This document shows positions 16,927-24,421 of a stretch of 64,000 nucleotides of DNA, in pieces; the stretch's first letter is position 1; each line of letters begins with the position of its first letter. A program made the position numbers and the translations under genes. Origin of the DNA: Xiashengella succiniciproducens (GTDB lineage Bacteria; Bacteroidota; Bacteroidia; Bacteroidales; Marinilabiliaceae). Where the stretch lies: NCBI RefSeq assembly GCF_023674465.1, contig NZ_CP098400.1, positions 930,001-994,000 on the forward strand. The letters run 5' to 3'. The notes beneath the pieces are model-generated. The model was not told the DNA's origin and ran no database searches. It saw nothing but the letters and a program-made list of their open reading frames with translations.

Positions 16927-17706
16927 ATGGAGCTTAAGAATAGAGCCTTACCTTTAATTGTACTGCTTTTACTAACAGCAGTATCCTGTGTTCCGCTTAA
17001 AGAGTCCATATATCTACAGGGAGATATGGCAAAACATCTTGAAGATCTTGAGGGGCAATATAAGATAGAAAAGAGTGAGTATCTGGTAAAACCAGGTGAT
17101 CTTCTGTATATTAGGGTAACAAGTCTGGATGAGCGTTCTTCATCCTTTTTGAATACTGAGTCAGGATATACAACTATGGCTTCCAATCCTATGTCAGCCA
17201 GTTTGCTGGGCTACAGGGTTGGCCTTGATGGTTCCATTGACTATCCTTTTCTTGGGAAGATTTATGTTGCCGGACTTTCCCTGAGGGAGGTTGCTCAGAA
17301 GATAGAGCTTGCAGCAAGCAAGTATATAGATCAGAGCGGAGTTATTGTCAAACTGCTCAACGACCACGTAACAATTATGGGTGAGGTTAGAAACCCCGGC
17401 AGGTTCCTGATGAATAGTGAAGAGATATCGATACTTGAGGCAATTAGTCTTGCAGGTGATATGACTGACTTTGCCAATCGTAAGGCTGTCCGCCTGATTC
17501 GCAAGGATGGTGATACACCTCAGATGCTTATTATTGACACTACTGATGAAAGGATAATGTTTTCACCCTACTATTACATTAAGCCGGGTGACATAGTATA
17601 CATTGAGCCCCGAAGGCTTAAACAGTGGAGTCTTACAGGTATACCCTTCAGTCTGTTCCTCAGTGTAGTTAGTGTATCCACAGTTATTTACACCCTGGTC
17701 AAGTAA
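16927..17706 (+). CDS. polysaccharide export lipoprotein, Wza-like (SLBB)
   Basis: A lipoprotein signal (LLLLTAVSC, Cys21) is followed by the poly_export domain (YLVKPGDLLYIRVTSLDE) and an SLBB domain (VTIMGEVRNPGRF). A hydrophobic helix near residues 235-255 precedes the C-terminus. This is the outer-membrane export channel of Wza-dependent capsule or exopolysaccharide systems. At 259 residues it is of the short Bacteroidota type. The next gene is its inner-membrane partner, whose chosen ATG is 19 bp downstream. Confidence 0.92.
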   Translation: MELKNRALPLIVLLLLTAVSCVPLKESIYLQGDMAKHLEDLEGQYKIEKSEYLVKPGDLLYIRVTSLDERSSSFLNTESGYTTMASNPMSASLLGYRVGLDGSIDYPFLGKIYVAGLSLREVAQKIELAASKYIDQSGVIVKLLNDHVTIMGEVRNPGRFLMNSEEISILEAISLAGDMTDFANRKAVRLIRKDGDTPQMLIIDTTDERIMFSPYYYIKPGDIVYIEPRRLKQWSLTGIPFSLFLSVVSVSTVIYTLVK

Positions 17707-17725
17707 CAAACAATTAAATGAATCA

Positions 17726-20071
17726 ATGAAGAACCTCGATATAGTTGAAAACGATAAGAGTTTTGATCTGAAAAAAGTTTTTTTCAGGGCCTTACGTTAC
17801 TGGTACATATTCCCAATATTTTTTATTGTTGCAGTTGCAATAGCACTCATAGCTTACAAGACCACTATACCCCAGTACCAGATTTCGACGCAGGTAATGA
17901 TATCTGAGGCCAAGGATGGTCAGACTGGTCCTGCAGGAGTAAGTGATAAGGCTCTGCCTGGTATTATGCTTGGGGGATACAGTCATGTAGAAAACCAGCT
18001 TATTATTCTGACTTCCCGTCATCAGATTGAGAAGACTATCAGGGAGCTGGATTTTGAGGTTTCTTATTATGAAAAGGAACTGCTCAGGTATCAGGAGATA
18101 TATATGGCATCTCCTTTCAAGGTAATAATAGATTCATCGGAGGTCGTGCCCCGTGGCAAGACCTTTAACCTTGTATTTACGTCTAAGGATAAGTTTGAAC
18201 TTGAACTTGATGGTAGCGGAAAGAAGAAGGAATACAAGTTTTTTGAAAAGATAATAGAGCCCAACTTCGTCTTTACTATTATTCCGGTTGAGGAGAATCT
18301 AAACAAGGTAAATTACTGGGATAAGAGCTACAGGTTTACTATCAACCATATATCTTCTCTTGTATCGCATTTTAAGGGTAAGATCTTTCTTGATCAGGTG
18401 GGATTCAGTTCTTCAATAGTTGAGATTTCTATACACGAGAATAATATTGCCAAAGGTGTAGATTTCCTTAACAAGCTTGCACAGAACTCAGTGGATTATA
18501 CACTTGATAAGAAGAATCAGATTGCATTGAATACAATTGAGTTTATCGAGAAGCAACTTATTGGGGTGGCTGACTCTCTGGGTGCTGCTGAAAGTATCCT
18601 TGAGAATTTCAGGTCGAGCAATGTTGTAATGGACGTTTCTTTCCAGGGACAGATGATTATTACCCAGTCCAAGGAGCTTGAGGAACAGAGAGCGGCTCTG
18701 ATGGCAAAGCTTGATTATTATTCATATCTGAGCGACTATATCAATCAGAACAGGGACTTGCACGAGGTTGTAGTTCCCGCTTCCATGGGTATTGAAGACC
18801 CGATTCTGACGGGACATATTGCTCAATTGTCACAACTCAATTCAGAGCGTTCAGCCCTGCTGTTCAATGCTACTACCCAGAACCCCAATATTGCACGTAT
18901 CAATGCAAGTATTGAGAATGTAAAGAACAATATACTAGAGTCTCTGAGAAGCGTAATAGCGGCAACAAATCTGTCTCTCAATGATATCAACAACAGGCTT
19001 GTGTCACTAAGTCAGGATATACGTAAACTGCCACATACAGAGCAAAGGCTTCTGAATATTGAGAGGACAAGGCAGATGAACAATGAGACCTATACCTTCC
19101 TGCTTAATAAGCTTACAGAAGCTCAGTTAGCAAAAGCTGCCAACCGTCCTGATAATGAGATTATAGAACCTGCGATGGTTAAGACTCAGGTCTCACCTGA
19201 CCTTACCAAGACTATACTGCTAATCTTTGTTCTGGGAATCTTCCTTCCTGCCATTATAATATTTGTAATTGTATTTACTAACGATAAGGTTCAGGACAAG
19301 GAAGATATCACCTCCATTGCACAGTTGCCTATAATCGGAGAGATCCCATTCGAAAGGAACAAGACTGCTCCTGTCAATATCGAACCAGGTCAGGATTATC
19401 ATGGCAATACCATACTTGCAGAAGCTTTCCGTAGTGTACGGACCTCCCTTGGTTATTATGCCAATGATAAGGGAACCAAGGTGATTCTTATCACTAGTAC
19501 CCTACCCGGAGAAGGAAAGTCCTTCTGTGCTTTGAATCTGGCCCGGTCATTTGCCCGCCTCAACAAGAGGACTTTGCTTGCTGAGTATGATATGAGAAGG
19601 CCCTCACTTGCTACTCAGGCCGGCATAAAGGTAGATGGACCCGGACTTAGCAGCTACTATACCGGAGAGGCAAAGATTGAAGATATAATGATGAGAGACA
19701 GGGAGAATGAAAACCTAAGCGTAATATTTGCAGGTTTTATTCCGCCAAATCCTGCCGAACTAATTGCTGGTGAAGCTACTGCAAGATTTATGGAAGAGGT
19801 GAGCAAGAAGTTTGATATTGTTATCATAGACACCCCGCCAATAGGCGTGGTGGCAGATGCATTGCTGTTGACAAGTTATGCAGATGTCAATATTATTACA
19901 GTACGCCATAATACTACTCCGAAGCCGGTATTGAGAATGAATCTGATGGATGAAAAAGTAAAGAATATACCGCACCTTTCAGTATTGTTGAACGGAATAC
20001 CTTCACAAAGCAGGGAATATAATTATAAGTATTCCTATGGCAATGGTAAGTATTTCGCAGATGCTAAATAG
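17726..20071 (+). CDS. Wzz/Wzc-type polysaccharide co-polymerase and BY-kinase
   Basis: I chose the ATG at 17726 (MKNLDIVENDKS); a longer frame opening at 17672 would overlap the Wza-like gene. The 781-residue product has a Wzz domain with membrane helices near residues 30-50 and 500-525, a long periplasmic coiled coil between them, and a C-terminal BY-kinase. The kinase carries Walker A (STLPGEGKSF), Walker A' (LLAEYDMRRPS) and Walker B (IVIIDTPPIG). A tyrosine cluster at the C-terminus (YNYKYSYGNGKYF) is the usual autophosphorylation site. It controls chain length and export of a polysaccharide together with the Wza-like protein. No glycosyltransferases, flippase or polymerase are nearby. 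Confidence 0.93.
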   Translation: MKNLDIVENDKSFDLKKVFFRALRYWYIFPIFFIVAVAIALIAYKTTIPQYQISTQVMISEAKDGQTGPAGVSDKALPGIMLGGYSHVENQLIILTSRHQIEKTIRELDFEVSYYEKELLRYQEIYMASPFKVIIDSSEVVPRGKTFNLVFTSKDKFELELDGSGKKKEYKFFEKIIEPNFVFTIIPVEENLNKVNYWDKSYRFTINHISSLVSHFKGKIFLDQVGFSSSIVEISIHENNIAKGVDFLNKLAQNSVDYTLDKKNQIALNTIEFIEKQLIGVADSLGAAESILENFRSSNVVMDVSFQGQMIITQSKELEEQRAALMAKLDYYSYLSDYINQNRDLHEVVVPASMGIEDPILTGHIAQLSQLNSERSALLFNATTQNPNIARINASIENVKNNILESLRSVIAATNLSLNDINNRLVSLSQDIRKLPHTEQRLLNIERTRQMNNETYTFLLNKLTEAQLAKAANRPDNEIIEPAMVKTQVSPDLTKTILLIFVLGIFLPAIIIFVIVFTNDKVQDKEDITSIAQLPIIGEIPFERNKTAPVNIEPGQDYHGNTILAEAFRSVRTSLGYYANDKGTKVILITSTLPGEGKSFCALNLARSFARLNKRTLLAEYDMRRPSLATQAGIKVDGPGLSSYYTGEAKIEDIMMRDRENENLSVIFAGFIPPNPAELIAGEATARFMEEVSKKFDIVIIDTPPIGVVADALLLTSYADVNIITVRHNTTPKPVLRMNLMDEKVKNIPHLSVLLNGIPSQSREYNYKYSYGNGKYFADAK

Positions 20072-20193
20072 GGCCGGTCACTATCCGGGATAATTCTGGT
20101 ATAGCTAAGCCCCTGGCATTGAGATGCGATTGGATTATAATGTTGCGGAGTGATGAATAAGGTCGGTTTTTTTTCTGTAATTCTGCTGTAGGC

Positions 20194-20224
20194 TTTGCGT
20201 AGTATGGACTTTTCAATATCTTTA
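20194..20224 (+). promoter_or_regulatory. Bacteroidota-type promoter of dapA
   Basis: A -33 TTTG (20194-20197) is followed after 19 bp by TATCTTTA (20217-20224), one mismatch from TAnnTTTG. It would start transcription about 14 nt before the ATG. Confidence 0.5.
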
Positions 20225-20244
20225 TCGAGATAATTACTTAGGTT

Positions 20245-21138
20245 ATGACTATTGACAGACTTGGCGGCTCTATAGTCGCTATTCCCACGCCATTTAAGAG
20301 CAACGGTGATCTGGACCTGGAGACATTCGACAGGCTGGTAGACTGGCATCTTGAACAAGGGACCGACGCTCTTGTGGTTTGCGGAACCACAGGTGAAACA
20401 CCTACTTTGACAGAGGAGGAAGATGCCATAATGATTGAAAGGGCAGTCAAGCGAGTAGGCGGACGAATACCCGTTATTGCAGGAACCGGCAGCAACTCCA
20501 CCAAAGAATGTATTACATATTCTACAAGGGCTGTCAATCACGGTGCTGATGCTTTGCTCGTTGTAGCTCCATATTACAATAAACCCACTGATAAGGGGCT
20601 GAGACTTCACTTCTCCACAGTGGCAGAATCTGTCAAGGTTCCCGTAATTCTTTATAACGTTCCTGGTCGTACCGGTAGCTGCATAAGTCCAAAGACTGCA
20701 GCATGGCTAGGCGAAAAATATGACAATATAATCGGTATCAAGGAAGCCGGAGGTAACCTGGCAGTATTTGCCGATTTGCTGGCTCTGTGTCCTAAGGGAT
20801 TCAAAATACTCAGCGGCGATGACTTCCTGGCTCCATCGGCCAACTTTCTTGGTGCTCATGGTTGTATCTCTGTGGTTGCAAATGTTATACCTCGCGATTT
20901 CCACCTTCTGATGAAGGCATCTATAGAAGGTAATCTTGGAGAGAGCCGCAGACTGTTCTTCAAGTACAAACGACTTATGGAACTCTTGTTTATCGAGTCC
21001 AACCCCATCCCGGTTAAAACCGCCCTGGCAATGATGGGAAAGATAGGTCCTGCTCTGAGACTTCCGCTTTGTCCTATGGAAGAGCACAATGAAGCAATAC
21101 TCAGAGAAGAGCTGCAAAAGCTGGGCTTAGTAAAATAG
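20245..21138 (+). CDS. dapA: 4-hydroxy-tetrahydrodipicolinate synthase
   Basis: This 297-residue TIM-barrel enzyme condenses pyruvate with aspartate semialdehyde, the first step of the lysine/diaminopimelate branch. It shows GTTGETPTL (pyruvate binding), the catalytic Tyr in VILYNVPGRTG, the Schiff-base Lys in IIGIKEAGGNL, and the C-terminal NPIPVKTAL motif. Length is normal. It is monocistronic, ended by a strong hairpin 53 bp downstream. Confidence 0.96.
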   Translation: MTIDRLGGSIVAIPTPFKSNGDLDLETFDRLVDWHLEQGTDALVVCGTTGETPTLTEEEDAIMIERAVKRVGGRIPVIAGTGSNSTKECITYSTRAVNHGADALLVVAPYYNKPTDKGLRLHFSTVAESVKVPVILYNVPGRTGSCISPKTAAWLGEKYDNIIGIKEAGGNLAVFADLLALCPKGFKILSGDDFLAPSANFLGAHGCISVVANVIPRDFHLLMKASIEGNLGESRRLFFKYKRLMELLFIESNPIPVKTALAMMGKIGPALRLPLCPMEEHNEAILREELQKLGLVK

Positions 21139-21190
21139 GAATGTAATTCGGAACCAGTTTTAGTATTAGAACAATAGGTGATTTGCAGTA

Positions 21191-21223
21191 GGGCATCCCA
21201 CAGGGGATGCCCTTTATTATTTT
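21191..21223 (+). terminator. intrinsic terminator of dapA
   Basis: A perfect 9-bp stem (GGGCATCCC / GGGATGCCC) with a 4-base loop is followed by TTTATTATTTT. Confidence 0.85.
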
Positions 21224-21260
21224 AGGTGTTTATACGTATTATTTTGAATCTCAGTATAAA

Positions 21261-21268
21261 TAACTTTG
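21261..21268 (+). promoter_or_regulatory. candidate -7 element of the Hdr-like operon
   Basis: TAACTTTG matches TAnnTTTG and sits 39 bp before the ATG of the first Hdr-like gene, giving a leader of about 33 nt. A TTG at the expected -33 spacing is not evident. Confidence 0.4.
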
Positions 21269-21306
21269 ATGACTGTGTTAACGATAAGTTAATAAACCAA
21301 GGAATA

Positions 21307-21942
21307 ATGTCCAACCTGCTTTTGCAACTACATGAAGATCTTCGCTTTAGAGAAGGCCTGTCAGCATGCATGAATTGTGGGGTATGTACTGCTCTGTGCC
21401 CTGCTGCATCATACTTCGAATATGATCCCAGACATATATGCCAGATCGTTCAGACCGGCGATGAAGCTGATCTGGAATCTTTGCTTAAAGGTGATGAGAT
21501 ATGGCAATGTGGTCAATGTCTGTCCTGTAAAGCTCGCTGTCCCCGTGGGAATGTCCCCGGCTACGTAATTCAGGCTCTCCGAAAGCTAAGTCAGCTGAAA
21601 GGCTTTTTTATGTATTCCGAGGAAGGACGCAAACAGTTGAGGATCAAACGTGCAATTGGACATAGCATACTAACTACAGGTTATTGTGTACACCCTCGTC
21701 TTGTAGATCCTGCCGTTCATCCGGAACAGGGACCTGTATGGGCCTGGGCCTTTGAGCATGGAGCTGAGTTGTACAAGCTGTGCGGTTCTGCTTTCTATGA
21801 CGCTCAGGAAGGAGGCTTGCGTAAGATTCCACAGGATGTGCTTAATGAACTAGGGTCTATATTCTATGAGACCGGGGCTTTCAAGCTCTGGGAAGCTATT
21901 GAGGGAGAGGAAGTAAAAACCAAAAATAAACAGGAGAGATGA
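21307..21942 (+). CDS. HdrC-like 4Fe-4S electron-transfer protein
   Basis: I chose the ATG at 21307, preceded by AAGGAA; an upstream in-frame start at 21226 would add unconserved residues over the promoter. The 211-residue protein carries two 4Fe-4S motifs, CMNCGVCTALCP (about residue 20) and CGQCLSCKARCP (about residue 63), the arrangement of heterodisulfide reductase subunit C. It would pass electrons between the HdrA flavin and the HdrB-type cysteine-rich subunit. Its stop overlaps the start of the next gene (ATGA). The Hdr family assignment is clear; the physiological donor and acceptor are not. Confidence 0.85.
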   Translation: MSNLLLQLHEDLRFREGLSACMNCGVCTALCPAASYFEYDPRHICQIVQTGDEADLESLLKGDEIWQCGQCLSCKARCPRGNVPGYVIQALRKLSQLKGFFMYSEEGRKQLRIKRAIGHSILTTGYCVHPRLVDPAVHPEQGPVWAWAFEHGAELYKLCGSAFYDAQEGGLRKIPQDVLNELGSIFYETGAFKLWEAIEGEEVKTKNKQER

Positions 21943-22997
21943 AATCTCTTTTATGGAAGGAATATCAAAAGGAGGTTCCTGATGACAAGTACTTCTTTGT
22001 CAGGAGCTGTATCCGGCAAACATTCTTCCCAGGAGCGGAAAGCTCCTTGTTGAGACTGTTACGTGAGGAGCTGAAGCTGAACATCTTCGAAGATAGCCGT
22101 CATACTACTTGCACAGGAATAGGCTATCATACCGATGTCGTGCCTTTTGAGACAACAATGACAGTTGTGGCACGTCAGCTAGCTCTGATGACCGATGCTG
22201 GGTACCGCAACCTTCTTGTATCATGTGTTACCTCCTTTGGCATCTACCTTGAGATGGTAGAGGTGTGGCATCATCACCCCGAGATGCTTGAAAGGACCAG
22301 GGAGGCACTTTGGAAGGCTACACGCAGGGAATTTGAAATTCCCGAATTCATAGTACACACTTCAGATCTGGTATATCACTTTCGTGAGGAATTTGCCTCT
22401 CGTGCGCCTTATCGGCTGGTAAACAAGGAAAGCGGCAAGCCGCTAAGGGTTGTTGACCATGTTGGCTGTCACTATGCCAAGATCTTTCCTGACAGAGGTT
22501 TTGGCGGGGCTGAGTTTCCCAGCGTATTATCCGGGTTGGTGGAGACATTCGGTGGTGAGAATGTAGATTATCCAGAGCGCAGACACTGTTGCGGCTTTGG
22601 TTTTCGTCACTACCTGCTTCAGGAAAACCGCGGCTACTCGGTATCCAATAGCCGTGTTAAGTTTGAGTCTATGGAGCCCTATGCTCCCGATCTGATAGTG
22701 ACCAACTGTCCCGGTTGTAACATGTTCCTGGATCGTTGGCAGTACACTCTGGCAGAGATGAACGGTAAGACCTACGATGCCGATGGCAGGGGAATTCCTG
22801 TGCTTACTCACGAGGAACTGACAGCACTGATGATGGGTTATGACCCCTGGAAATTAGGTCTTCAGATGCATCAGGTGCAGCTTGAACCGCTGCTGGATAA
22901 GATTGGAGTAGTATATGAACCAGGGAAAAAATACAACCTGCTGTCAGGCCCGGTTAAAGGTCCTGAACTGCCTGAAGTGCTGAAAGTGATTCCATAG
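21939..22997 (+). CDS. HdrB-like cysteine-rich (CCG-domain) protein
   Basis: This 352-residue protein resembles HdrB, which holds non-cubane Fe-S clusters at two CCG domains. The C-terminal domain keeps the full pattern: HVGCHYAK, CCGFGFR and CPGC. The N-terminal counterpart is degenerate, with CTGIGYH where CCG is expected and CVTSFG downstream. This suggests that only one catalytic-type cluster is bound, as in several HdrB relatives from organisms that do not make coenzyme M. It overlaps HdrC by 4 bp and is followed 22 bp later by HdrA, so it is surely part of the same operon and complex. Confidence 0.82.
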   Translation: MKSLLWKEYQKEVPDDKYFFVRSCIRQTFFPGAESSLLRLLREELKLNIFEDSRHTTCTGIGYHTDVVPFETTMTVVARQLALMTDAGYRNLLVSCVTSFGIYLEMVEVWHHHPEMLERTREALWKATRREFEIPEFIVHTSDLVYHFREEFASRAPYRLVNKESGKPLRVVDHVGCHYAKIFPDRGFGGAEFPSVLSGLVETFGGENVDYPERRHCCGFGFRHYLLQENRGYSVSNSRVKFESMEPYAPDLIVTNCPGCNMFLDRWQYTLAEMNGKTYDADGRGIPVLTHEELTALMMGYDPWKLGLQMHQVQLEPLLDKIGVVYEPGKKYNLLSGPVKGPELPEVLKVIP

Positions 22998-23019
22998 TTT
23001 CAGAAAAAGTATTGGTCAG

Positions 23020-24093
23020 ATGAATATTCCGCAGGATAAAAAATACGATGTTGTCATCATTGGAGGGGGCTTCTCCGGACTTAGCACGGCAGTAGTTTTA
23101 GCTGAGAGGGGTATTAGTGTTGCCGTGTTTGAAAAGGATGAAAAGCCCGGTGGTCACCTTAGTAGGTGGCACCATCTGTTTCCACATGGACAGGAGGCTT
23201 CAGAACTGCTTGGTGAACTCTACAGCAAGGTTAAACACCTTGACATACCTGTATTTACGGGTAGAAAAATTACAGGTATACGTCTGCTGAGTGGGGTCAA
23301 TATGTTGATGGATGGAGATGAGGTACTTGCTTATGCCATGGCTGTAGTATTGGCTGCTGGTTTCAGGCTCTTTGATGCCCAGCGTAAGGAAGAGTATGGC
23401 TATGGCTTGTATCCTTCAGTACTGACGGCTGCCGAGGTTGAAGCAGTCTTCCGTAAGGAACGGCCCTGGCCCTTTGATAGCTCATGTGAACAACCCCGTA
23501 TTGCCTTTGTACACTGTGTGGGTTCCCGCGATCTTAAGTGCGGTGTGGCTCATTGCAGCAAGCTGTGCTGCATCACTGCCGTCAAACAAGCAATTGCCGT
23601 TAAGCAAGCCTTCCCAAAATCACAAGTTTGGTGCTTCTATATGGACCTCAGAATGCATGGTCTTGAATATGAAGAACTGTACCGCAGGGCTCAGGTAGAA
23701 TATGGGGTACGCTTTATAAGAGGCCGCCTGTCTGAGGCTTCTCCGGGTCAGGGAGGTACTCTCCATGTGAAGGCCGAAGATACTTTACTTGGAAAACCCA
23801 TACGGATGCAGCTTGACATGCTCGTGTTGATGGCAGGTATGGTACCTGCAGTTGACCTTCAACGGAGTATAGGAAAACTAGTACTGGAGGAACCCTCATT
23901 TGGTAGTGGTTTTATTTCTGTAACAGGCTACCCCTTATCAGTTCAGGTTGCCGGTCATCCCGGTATTTATGCTGTCGGAACATGCAAGGGGCCTGCAGTA
24001 CTGCCCGAGGTAATGGCCGATGCCTGTGCTGTTGCAAGAGAAGTGGAGAATTATATAAAGTCAATAAAGGAACCACAATATGTCCAGGCCTGA
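23020..24093 (+). CDS. HdrA-like FAD-binding oxidoreductase subunit, short form
   Basis: The N-terminus has the dinucleotide-binding motif IIGGGFSGLSTA and FEKDEKPGGHLSR. The centre holds the HdrA signature HCVGSRDLKCGVAHCSKLCC, whose cysteines bind an Fe-S cluster next to the flavin. The C-terminus has the FAD-closing GIYAVGTCKGPAVLPEV. At 357 residues it lacks the N-terminal and C-terminal ferredoxin extensions of methanogen HdrA, so it resembles the shorter QmoA-like forms. It overlaps the next gene by 14 bp. In HdrA and Qmo complexes this flavin is the branching point for electrons; bifurcation here is a possibility, not shown. Confidence 0.85.
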   Translation: MNIPQDKKYDVVIIGGGFSGLSTAVVLAERGISVAVFEKDEKPGGHLSRWHHLFPHGQEASELLGELYSKVKHLDIPVFTGRKITGIRLLSGVNMLMDGDEVLAYAMAVVLAAGFRLFDAQRKEEYGYGLYPSVLTAAEVEAVFRKERPWPFDSSCEQPRIAFVHCVGSRDLKCGVAHCSKLCCITAVKQAIAVKQAFPKSQVWCFYMDLRMHGLEYEELYRRAQVEYGVRFIRGRLSEASPGQGGTLHVKAEDTLLGKPIRMQLDMLVLMAGMVPAVDLQRSIGKLVLEEPSFGSGFISVTGYPLSVQVAGHPGIYAVGTCKGPAVLPEVMADACAVAREVENYIKSIKEPQYVQA

Positions 24094-24418
24094 TTTTGGT
24101 TTTAGCTGGTCGGGAGCCAGGGCATTGGATCCCTCGCAGCCCCTTAGCTCTGAGGTGCAAAAGGTTCTGGATGGAGAACCTGGCCTATTGGATTGTATTT
24201 CCTGTGGGCAGTGTGCTGCTGTTTGCACTGCAGGTGCCTATACCTCCATGTCTTTTTACAGGGTCGTACTGCACTTGTTGAGAGGTGAGACCAAGGAGGC
24301 ATCCATGATGTCACATGGATGCATGCTTTGCGGGAAGTGTCGCATGACCTGTCCCCGAGGAGTTAATATACACAATGCCGTGATGCTGATATCGGCACTT
24401 ATGCATACAAAGGCTTAA
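24080..24418 (+). CDS. second HdrC-like 4Fe-4S protein
   Basis: A small protein of 112 residues with two 4Fe-4S motifs, CISCGQCAAVCTAGAY (with Thr in place of the usual Pro after the last Cys) and CMLCGKCRMTCPRGV. It is about half the length of the first HdrC and probably links HdrA to the membrane subunit encoded 3 bp downstream. Its start lies inside the end of HdrA. Confidence 0.82.
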   Translation: MSRPDFGFSWSGARALDPSQPLSSEVQKVLDGEPGLLDCISCGQCAAVCTAGAYTSMSFYRVVLHLLRGETKEASMMSHGCMLCGKCRMTCPRGVNIHNAVMLISALMHTKA

Positions 24419-24421
24419 GCT

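Noticed and set aside
20035-20610. 191-residue minus-strand ORF
   Set aside because: It overlaps the end of the Wzc-type gene and the start of dapA on the opposite strand; no family resemblance.
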